Positions 7,657-16,120 of a stretch of 36,084 nt of DNA are shown here, piece after piece. Position 1 is the stretch's first letter. Every line of letters starts with the position of its first letter. The notes under the pieces are model-generated. The model did not search any database. It saw nothing but the letters and a program-made list of their open reading frames with translations, and had not been told where the DNA came from. Made by a program: the position numbers and the translations under genes. Source of the DNA: Treponema sp. (lineage in GTDB: Bacteria > Spirochaetota > Spirochaetia > Treponematales > Treponemataceae); contig JAEEIU010000021.1 of assembly GCA_016281495.1 (NCBI GenBank), positions 1 to 36,084 of the forward strand, read 5' to 3'.

Positions 7657-8864
7657 TTTGAAAGCGTAAATACCAATACTGTACCGTCAAGGTTTCCCTT
7701 AATGTCGATTCCGCAGAGAATGATTGTCTTTAAGTCTGCTGAATAGGTTGCCTTTGTGTACATTACGTTGTGGGGATCTGTATTGTTGAATATGATGCTC
7801 CTTGATGCAGTGTCAACATGGAAACCATATTCTCCATAGCTGCTGAAAACCTGAGAGTTCTCTTCCACTGTGGATTTTGAAGTGAACGTAAGCTTGTGTC
7901 CCGGCTTCCACTGTGTCTTGGGCAGGTTCTTTCCGTTTTCCGTAAACGAAGAAAGCGTATAGACTGATCCTACCTTAAATGGAGATGCCTCTGCCTTTTT
8001 CTTGAGGTCTTTAACTTCGGCAAGCAGTGTTTTTGCCCCGCTGTGTGACGGATAATCTTTGAGCGCTTCGTTCAGGAATTTTTCCGCCTCGTCAAGATGT
8101 CCCTTGTTCATTGCAAGTTTTCGTGCATACTCTGTCCTTGCGTCTGCCAAAATAGTCTTTGCCTCTGAATTGTTTGGATTGGAAGCAAGTATTTCCTGGG
8201 TCATCTTAATAGCATCGTCCGGATATCCGTTCTTTATTCGAGCTCTGGCGCTTTCAAGTTTTTCCTGTAGGGCACGTTCTTTTCTAAGTGGGATATCCTC
8301 TTCTTCAATAATGTTGGATTTCTTTACCGCTATCTTTGACTTAAGATTTCTTGCATCAGTGTTTCCCGGTCTTTTGTCCAAAACCTCATTTACAAGTTTT
8401 GCCGCCTTGTCCAAATCATCCTTGCTTCCGGCATTGTAAAGTCTTTCCGCTTCCTTTACTTTTGCCGCATAAAGTTTTTCCTCTATCTCGTAATCCAGAT
8501 CAACTAAATCCATGTTCCAGGGTTCAGCTTTTCTTGCTTCGGTTATCAATGCGCTTGCTGTTTCCAAATCCTCAAGTTTACTGGACTTTGCGAGGGTTTT
8601 TGCCCTGGCAACCTTTTCATCTGTGGTTTCTGTCTTTTTAGCAGCGGTTGTTGTCGTAGTCTTTGTTGTACTGGAACTTGTTGAAGCAGAGTTCTTTTCC
8701 GCTTCTTTGGCCGCAAGCTTTTCCTCTGTACCCTTCCTTATCTCATTTTCGTAGTAAGCATTCAGTTCATCATCGTCAAAATCGAAAATTGAAGACGTGG
8801 TCAGACAACCTGTAAGATTAAAGGCTATAAAACCTGCCAATAAAATATAGGCTATTCTTTTCAT
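7653..8864 (-). CDS. TPR-like lipoprotein
   Basis: This is a predicted 403-residue lipoprotein. The signal peptide (MKRIAYILLAG...) ends in FNLTGC, and a Ser/Thr/Lys-rich spacer follows (about 50-75). Residues about 85-285 are helical with TPR-like periodicity (the pattern of DLDKAAKLVNEVLDKRPGN, YPDDAIKMTQEILASNPNN and HLDEAEKFLNEALKDYPSH). The last ~110 residues are a separate beta-rich domain. TPR domains usually mediate protein-protein contacts, so an envelope scaffold role is likely. The start chosen is ATG 8864, with AGGAGG (8870-8875) five bases upstream. The in-frame GTG at 8870 lies within that site and is unlikely. The stop overlaps the GTG of lysR, making a two-gene operon. Confidence 0.85.
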   Translation of the reverse strand: MKRIAYILLAGFIAFNLTGCLTTSSIFDFDDDELNAYYENEIRKGTEEKLAAKEAEKNSASTSSSTTKTTTTTAAKKTETTDEKVARAKTLAKSSKLEDLETASALITEARKAEPWNMDLVDLDYEIEEKLYAAKVKEAERLYNAGSKDDLDKAAKLVNEVLDKRPGNTDARNLKSKIAVKKSNIIEEEDIPLRKERALQEKLESARARIKNGYPDDAIKMTQEILASNPNNSEAKTILADARTEYARKLAMNKGHLDEAEKFLNEALKDYPSHSGAKTLLAEVKDLKKKAEASPFKVGSVYTLSSFTENGKNLPKTQWKPGHKLTFTSKSTVEENSQVFSSYGEYGFHVDTASRSIIFNNTDPHNVMYTKATYSADLKTIILCGIDIKGNLDGTVLVFTLSK

Positions 8865-8892
8865 AAACACCTCCTGTTAATCAATAAAATAA

Positions 8893-8921
8893 AGTTTAAT
8901 CTGAAATCCATTATTTTTCAA
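8893..8921 (-). promoter_or_regulatory. Promoter of the TPR lipoprotein-lysR operon
   Basis: On the minus strand TTGAAA (8921-8916) is followed after 17 bp by TAAACT (8898-8893). Transcription would begin about 20 bases before the ATG, leaving room for the AGGAGG site. Confidence 0.5.
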
Positions 8922-8968
8922 GGAGATTTGTTTTGCTGAACATGTCAAAGATAGCTTAGTGCAAATTA

Positions 8969-10174
8969 TTATTCAACTTTGTTTCCGGCCGCATCCTCTA
9001 CGCCGTCATCTGTAATGTAATATGCCTTGATTGGAGGGAATCCATTGAATCCCACAGAGGCATAGGATTGGGTATAGGCACCGGTTGAAAGCCAATACAC
9101 TTTATCTCCAATCTTCAAATCAACAGGAAGCCTGTATTTAAAATCCTCATACATGATGTCCGCGCTGTCACAGGTTGGTCCCGCTAAAATAACTTCACCC
9201 TCTTTGCCACCGTCTTTTGTCGTTATAACCGGATATTTGATTGATTCATCCAATGTTTCTATCAATCCGTTGAATTTGCCCGCATCAAGATAAACCCATC
9301 TCTGTAATGCAGTATTGTTTTTACGAGAGATAAGAACGACCTCTGAAGAAAGAATTCCACTGTCTCCAACCAGAGAACGTCCAGGCTCAAAGACAATCAT
9401 CGGGATGTCATCACCAAAGTCATCGTGCAGGTAACGCGTAATCTCCGAGGCATAATCGCACAGTTCATTTGTCGGTTGAATGTAATGTGCCGGGAAACCA
9501 CCTCCCATATTTATCATGGAAAGACGAATCTGCTCTTCCTGCTCAAGGGATTCAAACAGGTATTTTGTCTTTGCAATGGCATCGTTCCACTGACCGATAT
9601 CGCGCTGCTGGCTTCCTACGTGGAATGAAATGCCGTAAGGTGTTAGTCCTGAATCGCGGGCCTGTACCAAAAGATCATAAGCCATATCCGGGTGGCATCC
9701 AAATTTACGTGAAAGAGGCCAGTCCGCTGTGGAAGAATTTTCAACAAGAATACGGACATAAACCCTGGAGCCTGGAGCATAACGAGCAATAATCTTCAGG
9801 TCTTCCTTGGAGTCAGTTGCAAACATCCTTACACCCTTTGAATAAAAATATTCAACATCGGCGGCTTTTTTTATGGTGTTGCCAAACGAAATCCTGTCCG
9901 GAGAAATATTCTGAGACAAAACCAGATCCAGCTCATAGCGTGAAGCAATGTCAAAATTGGAACCCAATTCATCCAGCATGCGGATAACCGGAACTCCAGG
10001 ATTAGCCTTTACCGCATAGTAAAAATGCGCATAAGGAAAAGAATCTTTTACTTGAATAAAATGCTGGCGTATTGTAGCAAGATCGATAAAAATATTTGGA
10101 GACTCATATTTCTCTGATACTTCCAAAAACTTTTGCCATCTGCTGTCTGATACATAATCACTTCTGTTGAACAT
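8969..10174 (-). CDS. Ornithine/lysine decarboxylase, fold-III PLP enzyme
   Basis: This 401-residue member of the alanine-racemase-fold (group IV) decarboxylases is of the eukaryotic-ODC type. It should release CO2 from ornithine and/or lysine to give putrescine or cadaverine for polyamine supply. PLP-binding Lys56 lies in YYAVKANPG. His185 is in SFHVGSQ, the glycine-rich phosphate loop is MGGGFP (about 223-227), EPGR is at 263-266, and the second-subunit catalytic cysteine is Cys335 in GPTCDSAD. Tyr367 in TGAYT also fits the family. Length and motif order are complete. Ornithine versus lysine specificity cannot be read with confidence. Diaminopimelate decarboxylase is excluded by the ODC-type GPTCDSAD motif and the short length. 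The ATG has GAGG ten bases before it and a clear promoter upstream. The gene is divergent from an AEC permease. Confidence 0.92.
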   Translation of the reverse strand: MFNRSDYVSDSRWQKFLEVSEKYESPNIFIDLATIRQHFIQVKDSFPYAHFYYAVKANPGVPVIRMLDELGSNFDIASRYELDLVLSQNISPDRISFGNTIKKAADVEYFYSKGVRMFATDSKEDLKIIARYAPGSRVYVRILVENSSTADWPLSRKFGCHPDMAYDLLVQARDSGLTPYGISFHVGSQQRDIGQWNDAIAKTKYLFESLEQEEQIRLSMINMGGGFPAHYIQPTNELCDYASEITRYLHDDFGDDIPMIVFEPGRSLVGDSGILSSEVVLISRKNNTALQRWVYLDAGKFNGLIETLDESIKYPVITTKDGGKEGEVILAGPTCDSADIMYEDFKYRLPVDLKIGDKVYWLSTGAYTQSYASVGFNGFPPIKAYYITDDGVEDAAGNKVE

Positions 10175-10205
10175 CCTTTTCCTCGCTGAATTAACTGTTT
10201 TTTTG

Positions 10206-10234
10206 ATTTTAGACTAAAGCCCCCTACCCGTCAA
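10206..10234 (-). promoter_or_regulatory. Promoter of the decarboxylase gene
   Basis: On the minus strand TTGACG (10234-10229), 17 bp, TAAAAT (10211-10206). The expected start is near 10199, giving a leader of about 25 bases that contains the GAGG site. Confidence 0.7.
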
Positions 10235-10267
10235 TACCTATCAAGTTGAAGAAGAATACTTTTATAC

Positions 10268-10296
10268 TTGCATGGACGACTTTAAAATCATATAAT
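10268..10296 (+). promoter_or_regulatory. Promoter of the AEC permease, predicts a leaderless mRNA
   Basis: TTGCAT (10268-10273), 17 bp, TATAAT (10291-10296). Only six bases separate the -10 from ATG 10303, so the predicted transcription start coincides with the start codon. Confidence 0.7.
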
Positions 10297-10302
10297 CGGG
10301 GC

Positions 10303-11250
10303 ATGTATTTTACGGTTTTTAAGCAGCTGGCCATCATGGCTTTGATTGCTGTAGTCGGATTTTCGGTTACAAAGATTTTTAAGTTTGGGAAAACCGAACA
10401 ACAGTTTTTCAGCAAGATTCTTCTTTATGTTGTTAATCCCTGCGTCATCTTTAACATCTTTAACGTTGAGTATTCTAGCGACCGCCTCAAGGAACTTTCT
10501 GTGGCTTTCCTGCTCTCTTGGGTGGCGCACATTGCATTGACTGTCATCGCGGTGATTTTCTGCCGTTCCAAAAAATCTGAGCTAAGGGATTTGGATTACC
10601 TTGACCGAATTGCAGTAGTCTTTACCAACAGCGGCTTTATAGGCATTCCTCTTATAAACGGAGTATTTGGTCAGGCCGGAGCCTTTTATCTTATGGGATA
10701 CCTCGCCGTGTTCAACATTTATCTGTGGACCTTCGGATATTATATGGTGACCCGAAAAATGCAGCCGCTTAAGATAATCACAAACCCCAACATTATTGCC
10801 GTAGTTGCAGGCATAATCTTCTTCTGCATTCCAGGTCAGCTTCCCGACATCATTGCAAGCCCCGTAAAACATATCAGCGACACAAATGCAGCCGTTTCCA
10901 TGTTGCTTTTGGGCATGCTCTTTGCGACATTCAAGAAACCGTCCGGTTCATTCAAGGAATTTGTCCTCCGCATTGCCAAGACCACATTCATCCGTCTGGT
11001 GCTATCTGCCGTGGTAATGTTCTTTATTGCGTGGGCGGCAATATCCCTCTTTGGTTCAATGCAAAACATCCGCCTTATTTCATACGTGGTGTTCATCGCG
11101 GCACTGTGCCCTGTAGGAATGAGCGTGTCTTCCCTGGCCGTCGTGTTCAACCGTGACGAATCATATTCCAGCATGCTTGTGGCAGTTTCCAGCGCAATGT
11201 GCATCCTGACTTTGCCCCTTAGCGTTGCCATAGCCGAAAGATTCTTTTAA
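10303..11250 (+). CDS. AEC (auxin efflux carrier) family permease
   Basis: This inner-membrane transporter has 315 residues and about ten hydrophobic segments, with the gap between the two five-helix halves near the middle. The motifs are typical of the AEC (Mem_trans) family: YVVNPCVIFNIF in the first half, FTNSGFIGIPLI, the MLLLGMLFA stretch, and ALCPVGMSVSSLAVVF near the end. Bacterial members export or import dicarboxylates such as malate, or other small organic anions; the substrate here is unknown. I chose ATG 10303 because a consensus promoter ends six bases before it and no Shine-Dalgarno is present. A TTG at 10246 in the same frame would lie upstream of that promoter and would add 19 residues unlike the family. 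The gene is divergent from the decarboxylase and is followed at once by the promoter of the next gene. Confidence 0.9.
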   Translation: MYFTVFKQLAIMALIAVVGFSVTKIFKFGKTEQQFFSKILLYVVNPCVIFNIFNVEYSSDRLKELSVAFLLSWVAHIALTVIAVIFCRSKKSELRDLDYLDRIAVVFTNSGFIGIPLINGVFGQAGAFYLMGYLAVFNIYLWTFGYYMVTRKMQPLKIITNPNIIAVVAGIIFFCIPGQLPDIIASPVKHISDTNAAVSMLLLGMLFATFKKPSGSFKEFVLRIAKTTFIRLVLSAVVMFFIAWAAISLFGSMQNIRLISYVVFIAALCPVGMSVSSLAVVFNRDESYSSMLVAVSSAMCILTLPLSVAIAERFF

Positions 11251-11254
11251 TTCG

Positions 11255-11283
11255 TTTACAAAAGCCCCTGCTTGGTTTATAAT
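11255..11283 (+). promoter_or_regulatory. Promoter of the OLD-like ATPase gene, predicts a leaderless GTG start
   Basis: TTTACA (11255-11260), 17 bp, TATAAT (11278-11283), beginning four bases after the AEC stop codon. Six bases separate the -10 from GTG 11290. Confidence 0.7.
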
Positions 11284-11289
11284 ATTGTC

Positions 11290-12834
11290 GTGGTAAATAT
11301 TCCTGTTAAGGTCAAGCTTCCCTTTTTGTGGGGGCGGGCGGTTTTTCAAAAAAGCGAATGGTCTCAGATAAACCTTGTTGTGGGTCCAAACGGTTCAGGA
11401 AAAACTCTTCTTGTTGAATCGATTTCAAGGCAGTTTGCAGAACACGGATATTCAACCAAATTCCTAAAGACAGACCGTGGCACAGACAAGCAGTCCCTTT
11501 CAATCCTTCAGGAAAACGAACACATACGGCAAAAAGTCCAGAGCATCCTTTCCAGCATGTTCGGGAAAACAATCGTCTTCAAGCAGATGGAAGGAGAATA
11601 TGTTCCGGTTGTAGAAAACCGTGCATGGAGTGTTGAATATGACCTTCAGGAAGTTGAATGTCACGGCCTCAAGGAAATAATCACGCTTCTTGTTGCCCTT
11701 TATGCAAATACCGGAAACACATGCCTTGTCTTTGACGAACCGGAACTCCACCTGCACCCGCAGTTCCAGCAGTTTTTTGCAGAAGAACTCAGGCGTGTTT
11801 CACAAAGGCACCCCAGCCGTATTTATTTTGTCATCACTCATTCACCTTTTTTCGTTGACCTTAGGTTCCCCGAAGAACTCCTTGGCGTAATCGTCTGCCA
11901 CACCAACCGGGAGCCGACACATATTGATTCCCTTAGCCGGCGCGATGAAGATTTGTTCCGCAGGTTTTTGCCAAGATTCAACACATACCACAAGCAGTTT
12001 TTCTTTTCCGACAATCAGATATTTGTGGAAGGCTATACCGACCAGCAGATGTTTGCAAGTTTGCTTCCCTACATTCACACCGACCTTGGTGTAGCGGGAA
12101 CCGGAATCATTGATGTGGGTGGAAAAGACGAGCTTGGTGTTTTCTGCAAAGTGTGTGCCCTCCTTGGAACCAACAGCCGCATAATCACGGACCTGGATTC
12201 CCTTTTTGGCGGAAAGTTGAGGGATGTTTTCTGCAGTGACGAAAGGGCAACCCTGTGGCTTGAAAAACAAAAAGAAAAACAGTTCCCGTTCTACCAGAAT
12301 ATTTTTACCGCAAAAGAATTGGACCATGAAATCACACTGGAAAAACTCATTCTACGTCTGGAACGCTTTCTGTCGGTAATCGGAAAAGAATTGTGCCAGA
12401 TTCCGGATGATTCACCATTGCCACCGGATATTGAACTGTTTGTTTCAAAACTAAAGGCCCTTGACCAAAAACATGCCATGGCAGAAAACATCGACACATT
12501 CAAGACGGTTGTGCTGCAGGGCGTAATGGCGGAAGGTGGCATAAGGATTCAGCTTGAACAGGTCCTCAAGGAAAAGACCGCTCAATCTCTGCCTCTTGTA
12601 CGTGCATTGTTTTCTCTTGTGCTTGCGGGAGCGGCGGCGGCTTCGGTTTACATTCTGCCACGCGGATGCATTGAACATTACTACACTCAGTCTCTGGTTG
12701 AATACATGCCTGTCTCTGCAAAGGACAAATTATTTCATGCGGAAAGGGAACACATCCTTACAGCAAAGGAAAAAACAGTCCGCAAGGAATATTCTGAGCT
12801 GATAGGCATATTGGAAAGTGCTTCTGCCAGATGA
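11290..12834 (+). CDS. OLD-like AAA ATPase with TOPRIM domain
   Basis: This 514-residue protein joins an ABC-type AAA ATPase to a TOPRIM nuclease-type domain, the layout of OLD-family proteins. Walker A is GPNGSGKT (32-39), Walker B with the following motif is LVFDEPELHLHP (146-157), and the switch His is His184 in VITHSPFF. The TOPRIM part begins at IFVEGYTD, with Glu247, and continues to IITDLDSLFGGK with Asp301 and Asp303 as probable metal ligands. The C-terminal ~190 residues are helical and include a hydrophobic stretch (about 430-450) before RGCIEHYY. OLD proteins act in DNA cleavage and phage defence, and their relative GajA works with a UvrD-like helicase in Gabija. No helicase gene is adjacent here, so a stand-alone class 1-type OLD protein fits better. 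GTG 11290 is chosen from the promoter spacing. It is convergent with slyX, four bases apart. Confidence 0.88.
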   Translation: MVNIPVKVKLPFLWGRAVFQKSEWSQINLVVGPNGSGKTLLVESISRQFAEHGYSTKFLKTDRGTDKQSLSILQENEHIRQKVQSILSSMFGKTIVFKQMEGEYVPVVENRAWSVEYDLQEVECHGLKEIITLLVALYANTGNTCLVFDEPELHLHPQFQQFFAEELRRVSQRHPSRIYFVITHSPFFVDLRFPEELLGVIVCHTNREPTHIDSLSRRDEDLFRRFLPRFNTYHKQFFFSDNQIFVEGYTDQQMFASLLPYIHTDLGVAGTGIIDVGGKDELGVFCKVCALLGTNSRIITDLDSLFGGKLRDVFCSDERATLWLEKQKEKQFPFYQNIFTAKELDHEITLEKLILRLERFLSVIGKELCQIPDDSPLPPDIELFVSKLKALDQKHAMAENIDTFKTVVLQGVMAEGGIRIQLEQVLKEKTAQSLPLVRALFSLVLAGAAAASVYILPRGCIEHYYTQSLVEYMPVSAKDKLFHAEREHILTAKEKTVRKEYSELIGILESASAR

Positions 12835-12838
12835 ACCC

Positions 12839-13051
12839 CTAATAATGCGGCGGCTTTCTGTTTGGAACGTCCCCTTCAATTGCGTCGGACAAATCACGAA
12901 TTTTTTGTGACATCATCTTGTTTTCCGTACGAAGCAATTCAATTGTCTTACCCTGTTCCACCGAAACTTCCTGCAGCTGGTTGACGAAATCTTCCATGTA
13001 GGCAAGCTTGGTTTCCAGGGCGATTATGCGTTCTTCAGTTTCCTTGTCCAT
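12839..13051 (-). CDS. slyX: SlyX family small coiled-coil protein
   Basis: This 70-residue protein is almost entirely one heptad-repeat helix (about 4-55: ERIIALETKLAYMEDFVNQL and onward), with an acidic turn and the PPHY C-terminus characteristic of SlyX. The cellular role of SlyX is not established; homologues are small cytosolic coiled-coil proteins. The ATG lies three bases after the stop of the beta-CASP RNase gene. Its GGAA-type ribosome site is inside the end of that gene, so the two are probably co-transcribed and coupled. Confidence 0.85.
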   Translation of the reverse strand: MDKETEERIIALETKLAYMEDFVNQLQEVSVEQGKTIELLRTENKMMSQKIRDLSDAIEGDVPNRKPPHY

Positions 13052-13054
13052 CGT

Positions 13055-14608
13055 CTATTCCAAATCGTAAACTTTGCCGTATTCAATTGCCTCAACATCG
13101 TGATAGCCGTTTTCCTTAAGGTGATTCATAAAGAATTCCTGAGAATCCTTTTCACCGTGTACCAGGAAAATCTTTTTAAGACGGCTTGTGTCTATTGAAT
13201 TCAGCCAATTGGTCATCTCGCGGTAATCTGCATGTGCGGAAAAAGCGTTGATTTTTTTAACTGCTGCCTTTACCTTGTACCAGTCACCCAGAATGTGGAC
13301 TTCCTTTTCCCCTTCCAGAATACGGCGGCCAAGGGTATTCTCTGACATGTAGCCTACAATCAAAATGATGTTGCGGGGATCTGTAATGCTGTTTGCAAGG
13401 TGATACAAAACGCGTCCGGATTCACACATGCCGTCGGCACTTATGATTATCATAGGTCCTGTTTTCTTGTTCAGTTCCTTTGATTCATCAACACTCTGCA
13501 CGAATGTCAAATCGTTAAAGCCAAACGGATTCTTGTGGTTCTGCAGGAATGTTTCCGTCGTCTGCTCGTCATAACATTCAGGATGCAGCTGGAAGATACC
13601 CGTTGCATTAACCGCCATCGGACTGTCCACATACACCGGAATGCGTGGAACCCTCTTTTTATCCATAAGAATATGTAAGTAATAGACAAGTTCCTGAGCG
13701 CGTTCAATTGCAAATGAAGGAATGATGATTTTACCCTTGTTTGCCACAGCCGTGCGAATCACTTGTTCCAAATCATCAAGGGCAACACCTGGCTCTTCGT
13801 GCAGGCGGTTTCCGTAAGTGCTTTCAAGGAAAATGTAATCTGGTGCCGGGAAGTTTGTTGAAGGATCACGGACAATCGGTTTGCCAATACGGCCAAGGTC
13901 CCCAGTGAACAAAACGCGCACTTCATCGGCGGGTGCTCCAGTCAAGGCAACGTTTCCTTCCTTTTGGTTTGTATTTTCCACCGATTTGCTTCCACCAAAA
14001 AGACGATGCCAGAATCTACGGGTGCCACCCATTCCGGTGCTTTCCTTTTTTCCGGTTATGTCATTTTTACGCTGGCCGGTAATCGTCATGTATGCCAGGG
14101 CACTTCCCAAAATGTGACCCGCATCATAAAATTCAAGCTGAACATCAGGAGCTATGAACATCTTGCGGTTGTATCCCAGGGAAACGATTTGGTTCGCCGC
14201 CTTTACACAGTCCTCCTCGTTGTACAAAGGCCTCCAGGAAAACTTTTCCCCCTTTTTGCGAGCCTGTTTTGCAAGGAACTCTGCGTCACGAGCCTGAATG
14301 CGGGCGGAATCCATCATTACGATGTTTGCAAGATCCCGTGTGGCCGGGGTGGCATAGATGTTTCCCCTGTAACCATTCTTCATAAGCACCGGTAAAAGTC
14401 CACAGTGGTCAAAGTGGGCATGAGTCAAAATTACAGATTCGATTTTATCTGCGGCAAAATCAAACTCCCTGTTCTTTTTATCCGCTTCCGCACGCTTACC
14501 CTGAAATGCACCGCAATCAATCATAAAGCTGCGACCGTCTATTTCCATGATGTGTTTGCTGCCCGTAACTTCCTGCGCGGCACCAAGTGAATAACAATGT
14601 ATGCTCAT
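13055..14608 (-). CDS. Metallo-beta-lactamase fold, beta-CASP ribonuclease
   Basis: This 517-residue protein of the CPSF73/YSH1-like branch is a probable RNA endo- or exonuclease acting in the cytosol. The zinc site is complete: THAHFDHCG with His63, His65, Asp67 and His68, then His164 in DAGHILGSA and Asp237 in FTGDLGR. The beta-CASP domain carries KIIIPSFAIERAQELVYYL, VYVDSPMAV, and the SADGMCESGRVLYHL block. The C-terminal FSAHADYREM and FLVHGEKDS supply the remaining metal ligands. An insert of about 50 residues (about 179-230; basic, then Gly/Asn-rich) interrupts the lactamase domain and is unusual. ATG 14608 has GGGAGAA five bases upstream. The in-frame ATG at 14641 sits three bases after the -10 and cannot be fully transcribed, so it is rejected. 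slyX follows three bases downstream. Confidence 0.92.
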   Translation of the reverse strand: MSIHCYSLGAAQEVTGSKHIMEIDGRSFMIDCGAFQGKRAEADKKNREFDFAADKIESVILTHAHFDHCGLLPVLMKNGYRGNIYATPATRDLANIVMMDSARIQARDAEFLAKQARKKGEKFSWRPLYNEEDCVKAANQIVSLGYNRKMFIAPDVQLEFYDAGHILGSALAYMTITGQRKNDITGKKESTGMGGTRRFWHRLFGGSKSVENTNQKEGNVALTGAPADEVRVLFTGDLGRIGKPIVRDPSTNFPAPDYIFLESTYGNRLHEEPGVALDDLEQVIRTAVANKGKIIIPSFAIERAQELVYYLHILMDKKRVPRIPVYVDSPMAVNATGIFQLHPECYDEQTTETFLQNHKNPFGFNDLTFVQSVDESKELNKKTGPMIIISADGMCESGRVLYHLANSITDPRNIILIVGYMSENTLGRRILEGEKEVHILGDWYKVKAAVKKINAFSAHADYREMTNWLNSIDTSRLKKIFLVHGEKDSQEFFMNHLKENGYHDVEAIEYGKVYDLE

Positions 14609-14644
14609 ATCAATTCTCCCTGCGTCTAAGATTCCCTCCATTCA

Positions 14645-14673
14645 ATTATACATCATAAAATACGAATGCACAA
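14645..14673 (-). promoter_or_regulatory. Promoter of the beta-CASP RNase-slyX operon
   Basis: On the minus strand TTGTGC (14673-14668), 17 bp, TATAAT (14650-14645). The start would be near 14638, about 30 bases before ATG 14608. Confidence 0.65.
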
Positions 14674-14707
14674 ATTTTATTTGAAATAAGTGTCCACCCC
14701 CCCTCTC

Positions 14708-14736
14708 TTGTACAAATCCCGATAAACCTTTAGACT
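14708..14736 (+). promoter_or_regulatory. Promoter of the MATE exporter, predicts a leaderless mRNA
   Basis: TTGTAC (14708-14713), 17 bp, TAGACT (14731-14736), then seven bases to ATG 14744. It is divergent from the RNase promoter, with 34 bp between the two -35 boxes. Confidence 0.6.
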
Positions 14737-14743
14737 ACATGCC

Positions 14744-16120
14744 ATGACTTCTGAGGCTAAGACTTTTTATAAACAACTGGTTTCCATTGTGGGACCGATG
14801 GCTCTTCAAAATCTGATTTCGGCTCTTGTAAACTCTGTGGACATTTTCATGCTTGGGTCTGTGGGGCAGACGGCTATTGCGGCTTCTTCTCTGGCCGGGC
14901 AAATCGTGTTCATTCTGTTTATGGTCACTACGGGGCTTTCGTCGGGGCTTGTGATGCTGGCGGCTCAGTACTGGGGCAAAAAGGACATAAAATCGATTCA
15001 GACTCTATCGGGAATTGCGTTAAGGATTTCGGCTTCTGTGGGGCTTGTATTTAGTCTGGCGGCGTTTTTTGTTCCTACCCTGCTGATGCGGATTTTTACT
15101 AATGAAGAAAACCTTATTAATGTGGGTGCCTCGTATTTAAAGGCTGTGAGCTTTTCTTATTTTTTCATGTCGCTTTCCCAGATTCTTCAGGCGGCATTCA
15201 AGAGTACGGAAAAAGTTTTGTTTGTAATGGTTTTGACTTTTGTTTCCCTTGGAACGAATGTCATCCTCAATGGCTGTTTCCTGTATGGCTGGCTGTTTTT
15301 CCCAAAGCTGGGCATTGTCGGCGTTGGCATTGCCACCTCCATCGCACGTCTTGTGGAAGTGGTCATTTGTTTGATTTATGCTGCCACACAAAAGGAACTG
15401 GGATTTGGTCTTAGCCTTTTGTTCAGGCGGAATAAAATTCTTACCCATGATTTCTTTAAGTTTTCTCTCCCTGCGGTGGGCAACGAAATGGTGTGGGGGC
15501 TTGCGTTTTCCATGTACTCTGTGATTCTGGGGCATCTTGGAGAAGACATTGTTGCGGCCAATTCCGTTGTAAATGTCGTGCGCAATCTTGGAACTGTCCT
15601 TGTCTTTGGAATGGCTTACGGTGGTGCGATTGTTCTTGGCAAATACATGGGTGCTGGAAATCTTGAGGTGGCGGAAAGGAATGCCTCGCGTCTGGGAAAG
15701 GTAACTGTGGGTGCAGGTTTCTTTGGTGCGGTTCTTGTCTTGTGCCTTTATCCGGTTTTACCGTTTATTGCAGAATTGAATGAAACTGCTTCCAATTATC
15801 GCTTTTGGCTTTTAATCATCAACTCATATTCGATTATAGGTTGTGCCGTAAATACAGGTTACATCTGCGGAATCTTCCGTGCGGGTGGGGATGCGAAGTT
15901 TGGTTTTGTTGCCGACGCAATCTGCATGTGGCTTGTTTCCCTTCCGCTTGGCCTTCTCGCCGCCTTTGTATTCAAGCTGCCTCCTGTGTGGGTCTATTTT
16001 GTCCTCTATCTGGATGAGTTTGAAAAAATGCCTTTCGTCATCGTGCATTACCTTAAGAAAAAATGGCTCAAGAACATCACGCGTGATCAGTCAGTTTTAC
16101 AGGCTGCAGAAGAAAATTAA
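14744..16120 (+). CDS. MATE family multidrug/metabolite exporter
   Basis: This 458-residue polytopic inner-membrane protein has about twelve hydrophobic segments in two homologous halves, as in cation-coupled MATE exporters. Diagnostic stretches are IVGPMALQNLISALVNSVDI in helix 1, MLAAQYWGKKD between helices 2 and 3, and the FRAGGDAKFGF region before the penultimate helices. A short basic C-terminal tail ends the protein. Exported compounds cannot be predicted. A second MATE gene lies at 24787-26112 and shares the AQYWGKKD and RAGGD motifs, so the two are paralogues. The start follows a -10 box by seven bases with no ribosome site. The last four bases overlap the end of the convergent TPM gene, both stops using one TTAA. 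Confidence 0.93.
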   Translation: MTSEAKTFYKQLVSIVGPMALQNLISALVNSVDIFMLGSVGQTAIAASSLAGQIVFILFMVTTGLSSGLVMLAAQYWGKKDIKSIQTLSGIALRISASVGLVFSLAAFFVPTLLMRIFTNEENLINVGASYLKAVSFSYFFMSLSQILQAAFKSTEKVLFVMVLTFVSLGTNVILNGCFLYGWLFFPKLGIVGVGIATSIARLVEVVICLIYAATQKELGFGLSLLFRRNKILTHDFFKFSLPAVGNEMVWGLAFSMYSVILGHLGEDIVAANSVVNVVRNLGTVLVFGMAYGGAIVLGKYMGAGNLEVAERNASRLGKVTVGAGFFGAVLVLCLYPVLPFIAELNETASNYRFWLLIINSYSIIGCAVNTGYICGIFRAGGDAKFGFVADAICMWLVSLPLGLLAAFVFKLPPVWVYFVLYLDEFEKMPFVIVHYLKKKWLKNITRDQSVLQAAEEN

